Source of the DNA: JAXMHN01 sp964578605 | GTDB lineage: Bacteria > Verrucomicrobiota > Verrucomicrobiia > Limisphaerales > SIBE01 | Assembly (NCBI GenBank): GCA_964578605.1 | Contig: CAZODO010000018.1 | Span: 3,666 to 67,665, forward strand | Length of the DNA stretch: 64,000 nt | Reading direction: 5' to 3' | Shown here: positions 17,669-27,124 of the stretch, one piece after another | Numbering within the stretch: position 1 is the stretch's first letter | How the letters are laid out: the number at the start of each line of letters is the position of its first letter | Notes under the pieces: generated by a model | What the model was told of the DNA's origin: nothing | Databases searched by the model: none | What the model saw: the letters and a program-made list of their open reading frames with translations, nothing else | Made by a program: the position numbers and the translations under genes

Positions 17669-18162
17669 GCATCTCATTTTAGGCAGAGGGCGTCTCCCAG
17701 CCGCGCAGATTTAGACGAACTGGTTCCTCGCTGTTTTCAGTGGAATGGCTCTCTCGCTTCAGGCCAACGGCCTCAATGGCTCAGCGATCCCAGTCGAAAG
17801 AGGACCCGTATTACCCCGAAAATACCGTATGAATATCGTTTCATCCTCAGTGGCACAGGACAACGTGCGCGACAAAGACGCCGAATCCTGCCTTTTGGAA
17901 CGAGCCGATGATCATCTATAATTCAACTATATTTTCACTATGCTTCTGCTATGATTCGAGTATGGTTTTATTATTTTGTAATAGCAAAATCCTAGTTGTA
18001 CCTTTGCGGAATTATAGTTAATTACTTGGAGAAGCTCGGTTTCTGGTCTAATATTCTTAACATTTAGCGGATGAAAATCCCCCGCGTCTCGTTTACATTA
18101 TCCCAAGAGATGGCGGGGCGCGGACTTCTCCCCGCCACAAAATGCGAACCTGGAGTTCCCCT
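17669..18162. other. AT-rich intergenic region
   Basis: About 490 bases without a gene. The part from roughly 17900 to 18065 is strikingly AT-rich against its surroundings, with runs such as GGTTTTATTATTTTGTAATA and several TATAAT- or TATAGT-like hexamers. No ORF, tRNA or repeat was recognised. It may hold promoters for the DUF2934 gene or an unrecognised small RNA, or be foreign sequence. Confidence 0.5.
18111..18137 (+). promoter_or_regulatory. Hairpin upstream of the DUF2934 gene
   Basis: A perfect 8-bp stem (TGGCGGGG with CCCCGCCA) encloses an 11-nt loop and ends 25 nt before the ATG at 18163. There is no T-tract, so it is not an obvious terminator; it could affect translation or mRNA stability. 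Confidence 0.45.
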
Positions 18163-18393
18163 ATGACTTCGACGAACAAAAACCCAAATCCTTCCCAGGA
18201 GAGCAACCCATCGCAACCTCATGCTCCACAACCAGAACCGTTCACCCCGGGCATCACAAGGGGAATGGTCCGGCAGCACGCGTTCGAGTTGTATCGGGAC
18301 AAGCTGCCCCACCAACCCCTGACCTTGCAGGACTGGGTGCTCGCGGAAAAGGACCTGGTCCAGACGATGCAGACCGATAACGTGTCTAAGTAG
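18163..18393 (+). CDS. DUF2934 family small protein
   Basis: A 76-residue protein. The first 35 residues are a Pro/Ser/Asn/Gln-rich, probably disordered tail. The rest (RGMVRQHAFELY, then LTLQDWVLAEKDLV) matches the DUF2934 pattern I/V-R-x-x-A-x-E-L-Y followed by x-D-W-x-x-A-E-x-x-L. The family is common in Verrucomicrobia and Acidobacteria and its function is unknown. The ATG at 18163 follows TGGAG; an alternative at 18142 adds seven residues and overlaps the region just after the hairpin. Confidence 0.75.
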   Translation: MTSTNKNPNPSQESNPSQPHAPQPEPFTPGITRGMVRQHAFELYRDKLPHQPLTLQDWVLAEKDLVQTMQTDNVSK

Positions 18394-18754
18394 CTCGAGG
18401 CAGGGTGATCTTGGCTCCAGCGGAGCTTGCGGGCACGAAACGGGGTCTCGGTTTCAGGCGGGCGCTGACGGTTGATCTCGGGTAGTGCAAAGTGCCCGTA
18501 CAGTTGTGTCATTTTGGCGCAGTGGGTCAATCCGTTGTCCCAGCTCGCGCGAAGGTGGCGCATTACGCGACGGGGGTTGGACGGGTCTTAAGGGCGGACA
18601 GCCAAGGAGAGGGGGTTGGGTATGTGCCTGATAATCAATCGATGAGGTTTGGCGGTGAATTCCATTCCGTGTCAGGCACTCAGCTCTGGATGCGCGCAGC
18701 CGATTCAGAACCAACGGCATCTACATTGCTTCGAGTTATGAAAGAGTGTTTCGT
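18394..18754. other. Upstream region of clpB
   Basis: About 360 bases with no convincing gene. A 90-codon open frame (18492-18764) overlaps the clpB start and has no protein-like character. I could not identify a CIRCE element or a clear sigma-32 type promoter, although a heat-shock promoter would be expected here. Confidence 0.4.
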
Positions 18755-21394
18755 ATGGACCTAAATCGATTGACTGAAAAGGCTCAGGGCGCATTGCAGG
18801 AAGCGCAAAACATCGCCACAAGGCATCAACACCAGGCAGTGGATGTCGAGCATCTTGCTTTGGCCCTCCTTCAGCAAGAACAAGGCTTGGTGCCGCGATT
18901 GATCGAGAAGTGCAAGGTTGCGCCCGACCTCTTCCAGGCGAAACTGGAGGAAGAACTTGGCCGGATGCCGCGTGTGACTGGGAGCACCCAGGCTGGGAGT
19001 GGGGTTTACGTCACGCAACGCCTGAACCAGTTGCTCGTCAAGGCCGAGGACGAAGCCAAGCGCCTCAAAGACGAGTATGTCAGCGTCGAGCACCTGGTGC
19101 TGGCCGCCTTTGACCAGCCCGCGAGCACCCCGATCGCCCGCATTCTGAAAAGCCTCACTCTGCAGCGCGACGACCTGCTCCGCGCGCTCACGGAGGTGCG
19201 AGGCAACCAGCGGGTGACAAGCGCCAATCCGGAAGCGACTTACGAAGCCCTTGAAAAGTACGGACGCGACCTGACGCGATTGGCGCAGCAAAACAAGCTG
19301 GACCCCGTCATTGGGAGGGATGCGGAAATTCGACGGTCCATCCAAGTCTTGTCGCGGCGCACCAAGAACAACCCGGTGTTGATCGGCGAGCCGGGCGTGG
19401 GCAAGACGGCCATCGTGGAAGGATTGGCGCGCCGGATTGTCGCCGGCGACGTCCCGGAAAGCCTCAAAGACAAGCGCATTGTCGCCCTGGACATGGGCGC
19501 CTTGATCGCGGGAGCCAAGTATCGTGGCGAATTCGAAGAGCGCCTCAAAGCGGTTTTGCAGGAAGTGACCCGCGCCGCCGGGCAGGTTGTCCTGTTCATC
19601 GACGAGATTCACACGGTCGTTGGCGCCGGAAAGGCGGAGGGATCCATGGACGCCGGCAACATGTTAAAACCGATGCTGGCGCGCGGCGAACTGCATTGCA
19701 TTGGGGCCACCACCCTGGACGAGTACCGGAAGCACATCGAAAAGGACGCCGCGTTGGAGCGCCGGTTCCAGCCGGTCCTCGTGAATGAACCGACGGTCGA
19801 AGACACCATTTCGATCCTGCGCGGTCTTCGGGAGCGTTATGAACTGCACCACGGCGTCCGCATCCAGGACGCGGCGCTGGTGGCCGCGGCCCAATTGTCA
19901 CATCGCTACATTTCCGACCGTTTCCTGCCCGACAAGGCGATTGACCTAATGGACGAAGCCGCCGCCAAGCTGCGGACCGAGTTGGAAAGCATGCCCGAGG
20001 AATTGGAGGGGCTCCAACGCCGCGTTATGCAGCTTGAGATTGAGCGGGAGGCGCTTCGCAAAGAAAAGGATCCGGCTTCGAAAGAACGCCTGGCCGCGCT
20101 CGACAAGGAATTGGGCAATCAGAAGGCCGCGCGTGACGCTTTGAAGGCGCAGTGGGAGAACGAAAAGAACGTGATTGGCGATATTCAAAAGCTGCGCGAA
20201 GCCATTGAAATTGCCCGGAACGAAATGGAACAGGCGCAACGGCGAGGCGACCTGACCCGCGTGGCGGAGTACAAGTACGGGAGGCTGCCGACGCTGGAAG
20301 GCCAATTGCGGGAACTCGAGAAAAGGGCCGATCATCGCCCCGATGGCGCCAAGGACCATCGCCTCCTGCAAGAGGAAGTGACCGCCGACGAAGTGGCGGA
20401 GGTGGTCTCGCGGTGGACCGGCATTCCACTGTCGCGCCTTATGGAAGGCGAAAAGGAAAAGCTCCTGCGCTTGGACGAAATCCTCCACCAGCGGGTGATT
20501 GGGCAAGACGAAGCCGTCCAGGCGGTCGCCGATGCGGTCATTCGGGCCCGGTCTGGATTGAAGGACCCCCGGCGGCCGATCGGCTCGTTCATCTTCCTGG
20601 GCCCCACGGGAGTGGGGAAGACGGAATTGGCGCGCGCCCTCGCGGAATCGTTGTTCGATTCGGAGGAGAACATGGTCCGAATCGACATGAGCGAATACAT
20701 GGAGAAACACGCGGTGGCTCGGCTGATCGGGGCGCCGCCAGGGTATGTCGGATACGAAGAAGGCGGGCAGCTTACGGAAGCCGTCCGGCGGAAGCCCTAC
20801 AGCGTGCTGCTCTTCGACGAAATCGAAAAGGCGCACCACGACGTGTTCAACGTCTTGCTCCAGATCCTCGATGACGGCCGGCTAACCGACAGCCAGGGCC
20901 GGACGGTCGATTTCAAGAACACAATCGTGATCATGACCTCGAATATCGGGAGCCCGATCCTGATCGAGAACGCCAGCGAAACGGGCGAGATCGCGGACGC
21001 CGTGCGCCAGCGCGTCATGGGTGAGATGCGGGCGCATTTCCGGCCGGAATTCCTCAACCGCGTGGATGAAATTGTCCTCTTTAAGCCCCTCACCTTTGGC
21101 GAGATCAAGAAGATCGTCGACCTGCAATTGGGACTGCTGCGGCAGCGCTTGGCCGAACGGCATATCGAACTCGAGCTGACCGCAGCCGCCAAGGAGCATG
21201 TCGCGCGCGAAGGGTACGACCCGGTCTACGGAGCGCGTCCACTCAAGCGCTTCCTGCAGCGCCACGTCGAAACCGCCCTGTCCCGCAAGTTGCTTTCGGG
21301 TGAGATTGGGGACAACGCCCGTGTGCGCGTGGACTTCAAGCGGGGCGAGCTTGCTTTCAGTGCGGAACCGCTGGCGGGAAAGCAGGCAGCATGA
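18755..21394 (+). CDS. clpB: ATP-dependent disaggregase ClpB
   Basis: An 879-residue Hsp100 chaperone that rescues aggregated proteins with DnaK. The order is the N-terminal Clp_N repeats, AAA1 with GEPGVGKT (about residue 211) and VLFIDEIHTVVGAG, a long coiled-coil M domain (about residues 400-525, rich in Glu/Lys/Arg), and AAA2 with GPTGVGKT (about residue 616) and VLLFDEIEKAH. The C-terminal D2-small domain includes GARPLKRFLQRHVE. The M domain marks it as ClpB rather than ClpA or ClpC. The Met opening MDLNRLTEKAQ was chosen over an ATG-like codon three residues upstream. It converges with the hydrolase-transferase fusion, 28 bp apart. Confidence 0.97.
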   Translation: MDLNRLTEKAQGALQEAQNIATRHQHQAVDVEHLALALLQQEQGLVPRLIEKCKVAPDLFQAKLEEELGRMPRVTGSTQAGSGVYVTQRLNQLLVKAEDEAKRLKDEYVSVEHLVLAAFDQPASTPIARILKSLTLQRDDLLRALTEVRGNQRVTSANPEATYEALEKYGRDLTRLAQQNKLDPVIGRDAEIRRSIQVLSRRTKNNPVLIGEPGVGKTAIVEGLARRIVAGDVPESLKDKRIVALDMGALIAGAKYRGEFEERLKAVLQEVTRAAGQVVLFIDEIHTVVGAGKAEGSMDAGNMLKPMLARGELHCIGATTLDEYRKHIEKDAALERRFQPVLVNEPTVEDTISILRGLRERYELHHGVRIQDAALVAAAQLSHRYISDRFLPDKAIDLMDEAAAKLRTELESMPEELEGLQRRVMQLEIEREALRKEKDPASKERLAALDKELGNQKAARDALKAQWENEKNVIGDIQKLREAIEIARNEMEQAQRRGDLTRVAEYKYGRLPTLEGQLRELEKRADHRPDGAKDHRLLQEEVTADEVAEVVSRWTGIPLSRLMEGEKEKLLRLDEILHQRVIGQDEAVQAVADAVIRARSGLKDPRRPIGSFIFLGPTGVGKTELARALAESLFDSEENMVRIDMSEYMEKHAVARLIGAPPGYVGYEEGGQLTEAVRRKPYSVLLFDEIEKAHHDVFNVLLQILDDGRLTDSQGRTVDFKNTIVIMTSNIGSPILIENASETGEIADAVRQRVMGEMRAHFRPEFLNRVDEIVLFKPLTFGEIKKIVDLQLGLLRQRLAERHIELELTAAAKEHVAREGYDPVYGARPLKRFLQRHVETALSRKLLSGEIGDNARVRVDFKRGELAFSAEPLAGKQAA

Positions 21395-21422
21395 TCGCAG
21401 AAGATCCCGGCCGGAGCTCCGC

Positions 21423-24035
21423 TCAGCTTTCGGTCGGGACCGAGCTGGTGGCATGCATGAAACGCGGGTCGCCGGCGGGCTTGGGCGAGGCACTCGCAGG
21501 CGCGGAACCGTGCGAGCGACGGCCCGGGTCGACTTTGACCAGGCCCGCGTCGTTCGCGACTTGGTCAAGGAACACGGCAATCAGCCGCTTGAGGTTCCGC
21601 TGCTCCCGGTCGAGGAACCAGAGCAGGGCCGGCAACGTTAACAACAACGCCCATAGCCACGGGAACAAGGAACCTAAAAACCCAATGACCAGCAATTCCA
21701 GGCCGGCAGTCGTCCAGAAAACGGCCTTCGCGAAAAGCGTCGGAGCCGTTCGCAGGCGGCACCGGATCATTTGGCTGTCCGAAGCGAATATTTCGGCGGC
21801 CGTGGTCAGTTGCAGGTGAGACCATCGGCTCCCATAGATCTCCAGATCATAGCTGTTCCAGCCCAGGTCGATCTTGTTTGGCCAGTCACGCTCATCCAGG
21901 CGGCGCATCACCGCTTCCAGGAAACGCACGCGATCGATCCCCTTGCCGACCCAGAACTGCAGTTCATTAGAGCTCCGCTGCCGGGCGTGCCGGCTCAAAG
22001 AATCGAGGGATTCAAACTCGGCCAGCGGACGGCGTTGGACGCTTAGCCGGCCTTGATACCTGGCCCAGCCGCGCACGATCGGCTGCAGAAAGAAGAGCAG
22101 CGCCACAAGCGGTCTCGACAACAGCCGGGAACGTCCCGCCGACAGTTCCGCTTGAGCGGCGGCAAACGAGCAGACCACCAACGGGACAAGCATCCCAGGG
22201 ATCAGCAGCGGCAAAAGAATCGGGAAAACGACGCTGAGCACAAGGAGCGGCAAGACAACCAGCACATGGTACTCTAACGTGGTCACCAGCATCACCCCGA
22301 ACGACGGCGGCGCCGTGTAAAGCGTCTGGAAAAAACCACTCCCGAACGTCCCGTGGTAAATCATCCGCGACCGTGTCACCACGCCGAACTTGGCCGGGGA
22401 ATAAATCCTGCCTTTCCATTGGCTGCTGCCATGCCAATTGAAGTACTCGGGATGCCGATGCACAAGCATCGCTTCCGCTTCTCCATAGCCATGCTGCTGG
22501 CGGAGGTAATCGCGCACCGTTGAGCGCCGATAATGCCAGACGAAACCACCCGGGCTAAAACCGATCCGGTAGCCGCGCTGCTGCAGGCGCCAGCAGATGT
22601 CCACGTCATCCCCGGCTTTCCGAAAGAGCGGATCAAAGCAGCCGATTTCCTCCAGGGCCCACTTATAGAACGCCATGTTGCATCCGGGGATATGCTCCGC
22701 AACCCGGTCTGTAAGCATCACGTGGGCAGGCCCCCCCGGCGATACCATGACCGCCGCCGCTACCCAGGAATCCTCGAGCGGCAGCAGATTATGCCCGCCA
22801 ATCCCGACGAACCGGCTGTTTAATAAGTCCCCCACAAGGTAATACAGCCAATCTTCGTCCGCGCGACAATCGGAGTCTGTAAACGCCACGATCTCGCCGA
22901 CACTGGATTCAATGCCCGAATTGCGCGCCACGGAAAGGCCCAGGTTCGTCGCGTGCCGGACGTAACGAACGCTTGGGAATTGAGCCGCGATCTCGGGAGA
23001 GCGGTCGTTTGAACCGTCATCAACCACGATGACTTCGTAAGCGGGATAATTCAGATGCTGGAGCGACTCCAAGCATGCCTCCAGCGTTCGGGCCCCGTTG
23101 TAACTGGCAACCACCACCGAAACCATCGGGTATCGAGGCAGAGGAAAGTGGGGCGCCGCTTTGAAGCGGTCGAGGACCACGGCAAAAGCCTGCTTTGGAA
23201 CGCGATCCCGGGTCGTCAGACCGAACGCCCAGTCGTCCACCTGCCTGCCGCCTCTGAACCAATCGTCGGTGTAGCTATAAACGATCGCGCCAGCCGCCCC
23301 GCCGCGATAGGTCAGTTCAAGCTTCCAGCCCAGGATCTCCGCCTGGCGCGCTTCACCTTCCCGCAGGGAATCGATCCCGAATTCGCCGAGAACCAGCGGC
23401 TTGGCATCGGCGATCATCTGCAGGCGCGCCAGGTAATTCTCGAACGGTTTGGGATTGTGAAGGTAAACGTTGAAGCAGTGGAAATCGATATTCTGCGGAC
23501 GCAGGAACTCCGTGGGCGGGTAATTGCCAAAGGTACAAAGGCACTCGGGTGCGATCGCCTTGACGATCCCGACCAGTTCATCAATGAACCCCGCCACCTT
23601 CGCGGCGCCGCTCCAGCGGACAATATCAGCCGGAACCTCGTTCACCACGCTCAGCGCGAACACCGCCGGGTGCGAGGCACAAGCCAGCGCAGCCTCCCGG
23701 ACCGCCCCGCACGCTTCGGCGCGAGAGGCGGCGGATTCGAGGAAGCAAACGTCCCGATTCCAGGGCACGTCGACCAGCAACCGAAGTCCTTTCGCGCACG
23801 CAAGCTCCAAGAACCACGGGGGCGGAACCTCGTAGACGCGTAACAAATTCCCTCCCAAGCCTTTGATATCATCCAGGTCCCTTGCCGCCTGCGCCCGCGA
23901 GGCAAATCCATGCCCTGCCGCATCCGGTGCGAAAGGGCCGTAGGTGACTCCCTTGAGGCAGAACTTCTCCGTTCCGAGGCGGAAGAACTTGCCGTCGACT
24001 CGGACACGAGGTTGCGTTGTGCTCGGACCAGACAT
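21423..24035 (-). CDS. Glycoside hydrolase (clan A)-glycosyltransferase 2 fusion, membrane bound
   Basis: An 870-residue two-activity protein. Residues 1-295 look like a TIM-barrel hydrolase of clan GH-A (GH2/GH5 type): the acid/base pair N132-E133 in VVNEVPAD and the probable nucleophile E218 in LGEFGID. Residues 303-560 are a GT2 transferase: VVVASYNG, DDGS at 339-342, DSD at 387-389 and a downstream GDDVDICWRLQQRGY. Two to four membrane segments follow (about 590-650), then a soluble stretch and a further membrane pair (about 785-835). No signal peptide precedes the hydrolase, so it should be cytoplasmic. A role in making and trimming a surface polysaccharide is inference. Confidence 0.85.
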   Translation of the reverse strand: MSGPSTTQPRVRVDGKFFRLGTEKFCLKGVTYGPFAPDAAGHGFASRAQAARDLDDIKGLGGNLLRVYEVPPPWFLELACAKGLRLLVDVPWNRDVCFLESAASRAEACGAVREAALACASHPAVFALSVVNEVPADIVRWSGAAKVAGFIDELVGIVKAIAPECLCTFGNYPPTEFLRPQNIDFHCFNVYLHNPKPFENYLARLQMIADAKPLVLGEFGIDSLREGEARQAEILGWKLELTYRGGAAGAIVYSYTDDWFRGGRQVDDWAFGLTTRDRVPKQAFAVVLDRFKAAPHFPLPRYPMVSVVVASYNGARTLEACLESLQHLNYPAYEVIVVDDGSNDRSPEIAAQFPSVRYVRHATNLGLSVARNSGIESSVGEIVAFTDSDCRADEDWLYYLVGDLLNSRFVGIGGHNLLPLEDSWVAAAVMVSPGGPAHVMLTDRVAEHIPGCNMAFYKWALEEIGCFDPLFRKAGDDVDICWRLQQRGYRIGFSPGGFVWHYRRSTVRDYLRQQHGYGEAEAMLVHRHPEYFNWHGSSQWKGRIYSPAKFGVVTRSRMIYHGTFGSGFFQTLYTAPPSFGVMLVTTLEYHVLVVLPLLVLSVVFPILLPLLIPGMLVPLVVCSFAAAQAELSAGRSRLLSRPLVALLFFLQPIVRGWARYQGRLSVQRRPLAEFESLDSLSRHARQRSSNELQFWVGKGIDRVRFLEAVMRRLDERDWPNKIDLGWNSYDLEIYGSRWSHLQLTTAAEIFASDSQMIRCRLRTAPTLFAKAVFWTTAGLELLVIGFLGSLFPWLWALLLTLPALLWFLDREQRNLKRLIAVFLDQVANDAGLVKVDPGRRSHGSAPASASPKPAGDPRFMHATSSVPTES

Positions 24036-24235
24036 CTGAACTTAGACGCCGCGCCAAGTAGATTTAGTCAGCCGAACAACAGGCCGGAGGAAAAGCCGCT
24101 CAAACATTTGCCCTGGATCCCTGCACGGTCCGCTCTGCCATTGTTCCATCACAGGAGCGATGCCTAGCAGAGGCGTGGCCGATACGCAAGACGGCTACTT
24201 CTTGCCTAGGCAACTCGGGCCTGATTTATTGGAGC

Positions 24236-25120
24236 ATGCCCTGGGAGAAGGTTGCCTTGATTGGCGTAGGCTTGCTTGGTGGTTCGCTCGGTCTGGCCCT
24301 GAAGCGGCGTGGCCTGGCGAAGCGGGTGCATGGTTACGTGCGCCGGTCTTCCAGCGTCCGGGAATGCCTGGATCTCGGTATGGTGGACGAAGCCACCCAG
24401 GACCTGCTTTCTGCGGTCAAGGGCGCTGACCTGGTGGTCTTGTGCACACCCCTCTCACAAATGCGCGAACTCGCGGTGGGCATGGCTCCCGCCCTCGGAC
24501 GCGGCGCCTTGGTTACCGACGTGGGAAGCGTCAAAGCAAGCGCCGTCCGCCAGGTTGAGCCACTGGTCACAGCCACGGGAGCTTGCTTTGTGGGAAGTCA
24601 TCCGATGGCGGGATCGGAAAGAATGGGGGCTCGAGCCGCCCAACCTTCGCTTTTCAACCAGGCCATCTGTGTCATCACACCCACTCCCCGCTCCACTCCG
24701 GACGCCGTGCACGCGGTCAAGACGCTCTGGCAATCGGTGGGATGCGAGGTGCTTACCTTGAGCCCCGAAGTGCATGACGAATTCGTCAGCCGTTCCAGTC
24801 ATCTGCCGCATGTCGTCGCCGCCGAGCTTGCCAATTACGTTCTCAGCCCGGCTTATCCCCGCGAACAAGCCTTGTTGTGCGCCAACGGGTTCCGGGACAC
24901 CACCCGGATTGCCTCCGGATCGCCTGACATGTGGCGCGATATCGCGATGGCCAACCGGAAGAACCTGGCCCGGGTGCTCGGGGTCTTTATCGAAGACCTG
25001 CAAGAACTGCAATTGGCGCTCGAAAGAGGTGATGCGAAGACCATCGCCGAGTTCTTCGAGACGGCCAAGCATCGTCGCGACCAGTGGTGCAGCCAAAAGG
25101 CGTCCCCATCCCCCGAGTGA
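24236..25120 (+). CDS. tyrA: Prephenate dehydrogenase
   Basis: A 294-residue NAD-dependent enzyme of tyrosine synthesis. GVGLLGGSLGLALKRRG is the Rossmann motif, GSHPMAGSERMG the substrate region, and RSSHLPHVVAAELANYV contains the conserved His. There is no chorismate mutase or ACT domain. The ATG is at 24236, with GGAG only 3 nt upstream. It is followed by aroA after 43 bp, so two steps of aromatic amino-acid synthesis are clustered. Confidence 0.93.
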   Translation: MPWEKVALIGVGLLGGSLGLALKRRGLAKRVHGYVRRSSSVRECLDLGMVDEATQDLLSAVKGADLVVLCTPLSQMRELAVGMAPALGRGALVTDVGSVKASAVRQVEPLVTATGACFVGSHPMAGSERMGARAAQPSLFNQAICVITPTPRSTPDAVHAVKTLWQSVGCEVLTLSPEVHDEFVSRSSHLPHVVAAELANYVLSPAYPREQALLCANGFRDTTRIASGSPDMWRDIAMANRKNLARVLGVFIEDLQELQLALERGDAKTIAEFFETAKHRRDQWCSQKASPSPE

Positions 25121-25163
25121 AGACGCGTCCGCCCTTCATCCAACATCCTTTTCCGCCTGCGTC

Positions 25164-26456
25164 ATGCCGCTCCCTGACCTAATCGAGATCGTGCCATTGA
25201 CCCATCCGGTCACGGCTGAGGTCGCCGTCCCGGGTTCGAAGAGCCTCACCAATCGCGCGCTGGTCCTGGCCGCCCTGGGTGCCGGAGAGACCGTGCTGCA
25301 TGGAGCTTTATGGAGCGAAGACACCCAAGTGATGACCGAGGCGCTCGGCCGGTTAGGATTCAGTGTCCGCGTCGAACCGGACCCGGCAGAGCCGTGCAAT
25401 CGCACCGTGCGTGTTGAAGGCTTGGGAGGCAGAATCCCCCGATCCGGGACCGTCGCGAGCCCTCTCGAGCTATTCGTGGGCAATGCCGGCACGGCGGCAC
25501 GGTTTCTGTCCGCCCTCGTTTGCCTGGGGCATGGGGCCTACCGCCTGGAGGGTGTGCCTCGAATGCGGCAACGTCCGCAATCGGAGCTTTTCCAGGCGCT
25601 TCGGCAGCTTGGATACGAAGTCCTGACCCCCAATGACAAGCTCCCGGCCATGGTGATTGGCAAGGGACCACGGTCTGCCTCGTGCCAGGTAAGCGTTGCG
25701 AAAAGCTCGCAGTTTGCCTCGGCGCTCTTGCTGTGTGCCCGGGCCGGGGAATGGGAAGTCGAGGTCGCCGGCGAGAATGCGGAGGAGGTTCCCTATGTCG
25801 AAATGACGCGACGGCTCGCGACCGTGTTCCCTGCCCAGGGCGGCGCTTTCGCGATTGAACCGGACGCCTCGAGCGGCAGTTATTTCATCGCGGCCGGCCA
25901 CCTCCTGCGAGCGGGCGCCTCCGGCGAGCCTTCGCGGATCACGGTTCCCAGCTGGCCTTCGTCCGGGTGGCAGGTGGACGCCCGGTTTCCACGATACCTT
26001 CCCCTGCCGCGCCAGGTCTCGCGCAACCACGACCTTGGCGATAGCATCATGACCGCCATCGTCCTTGCGCCATGGGCTCCGCACGCGGTCCAGTTCACGG
26101 ACTTGGCACGACTGCGCGTCCAGGAATGTGAGCGCGTGGCTGCGCTCCGGAAGGAACTCTCGCAATGCGGCGCCCAGGTGGTGGAAAAAGGGAACACGCT
26201 GACCGTGAGCCCGTCCCGGTTGCATGGCGCAACGGTGGAGACCTATGACGACCATCGCATGGCGATGTGTTTTGCGATTCTTGGATTGAAAGTCCCCGGC
26301 ATTCGCATCAAGAATCCAGCGTGCGTGAAGAAGACGTTTCCCAATTTCTTTCAGAAGCTCGCGGACGCCCCGCCCCGGGGCCTCGGCGCCACCCTTCTCG
26401 ACGCGCATACCGGCCAACCTCTCCGCTTGCACACTCTTTTCGCCGACCCGGCTTAG
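25164..26456 (+). CDS. aroA: EPSP synthase (3-phosphoshikimate 1-carboxyvinyltransferase)
   Basis: A 430-residue shikimate-pathway enzyme joining phosphoenolpyruvate to shikimate-3-phosphate. Seen are PGSKSLTNRALVLAALG, GNAGTAARFLSALV, RMRQRP, SSQFASALLL, the conserved Asp in DLGDSIMTA, and DDHRMAMCFA. Where the family usually has RVKESDRI, this protein has RVQECERV, so the Lys of that phosphate/PEP-binding segment is Gln here. The ATG opening MPLPDLIEIVPL was chosen. The cmk GTG begins 4 nt after the stop. Confidence 0.94.
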   Translation: MPLPDLIEIVPLTHPVTAEVAVPGSKSLTNRALVLAALGAGETVLHGALWSEDTQVMTEALGRLGFSVRVEPDPAEPCNRTVRVEGLGGRIPRSGTVASPLELFVGNAGTAARFLSALVCLGHGAYRLEGVPRMRQRPQSELFQALRQLGYEVLTPNDKLPAMVIGKGPRSASCQVSVAKSSQFASALLLCARAGEWEVEVAGENAEEVPYVEMTRRLATVFPAQGGAFAIEPDASSGSYFIAAGHLLRAGASGEPSRITVPSWPSSGWQVDARFPRYLPLPRQVSRNHDLGDSIMTAIVLAPWAPHAVQFTDLARLRVQECERVAALRKELSQCGAQVVEKGNTLTVSPSRLHGATVETYDDHRMAMCFAILGLKVPGIRIKNPACVKKTFPNFFQKLADAPPRGLGATLLDAHTGQPLRLHTLFADPA

Positions 26457-26460
26457 ACGC

Positions 26461-27114
26461 GTGAGCCAGCCTATTGTCATCGCGATCGATGGAACGGCCG
26501 CCAGCGGCAAGAGCACCAATGCCAAAGGCGTGGCCAAGTCGCTCGGGTTTATCTACGTCGATACCGGGGCCATGTACCGCACTCTGGCGTGGTACTGCCT
26601 TCAGAAACACGTCGATGCGCTTGATGCTTCCGCCGTCGCCGCGCTTTGCCGTCGCTGGAAAACCACCCTCGAATGCGTGGAAGGCGAAGTGCGTTTGCTG
26701 GTGGACAGGTACTATCCCGCCAAAGAGATCCGCACCGGCGAAACCAGCGCCGCGGTTCCTCACGTGGCGGCAGTCCCCAGGGTCCGCCAATGGATGAAGA
26801 AGAAACAGCGGGAATGCACTCGGTTTGGCAATCTCGTCATGGAAGGCCGGGATATCGGCTCGAACGTCTTCCCGGAAACCGATTTCAAGTTCTACCTCGA
26901 CGCATCGCTCGACGAGCGTTCTAAAAGGCGGGCCGCCGAAGGGATCAAGGAAAACCTCGCCGCGCGCGACAAGCGGGACAGCCAGCGCCGGGCTGCGCCC
27001 CTGATCGTCCCCCTCGGGGCCATGGTCATCAACACCTCCGGACTGACCCCCGAGCAATCGACCCGCCTGATCCTCGACGAAATCCAGCGCCGCCTGAAAG
27101 CGTCCACCCGGTAA
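26461..27114 (+). CDS. cmk: Cytidylate kinase
   Basis: A 217-residue nucleotide kinase that phosphorylates CMP and dCMP. The P-loop DGTAASGKST, the DTGAMYR motif, and GRDIGSNVFP are in the usual order, with a C-terminal RDKRDSQRRAAPL lid and arginine region. It uses a GTG start 4 nt after aroA, which suggests translational coupling. The aroA-cmk-plsC order is common in bacteria. Confidence 0.95.
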   Translation: MSQPIVIAIDGTAASGKSTNAKGVAKSLGFIYVDTGAMYRTLAWYCLQKHVDALDASAVAALCRRWKTTLECVEGEVRLLVDRYYPAKEIRTGETSAAVPHVAAVPRVRQWMKKKQRECTRFGNLVMEGRDIGSNVFPETDFKFYLDASLDERSKRRAAEGIKENLAARDKRDSQRRAAPLIVPLGAMVINTSGLTPEQSTRLILDEIQRRLKASTR

Positions 27115-27124
27115 GCGCCTTTCG

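Noticed and set aside
18492..18764. 90-codon frame before clpB
   Set aside because: It overlaps the clpB start in another frame, has no ribosome site and no protein character.
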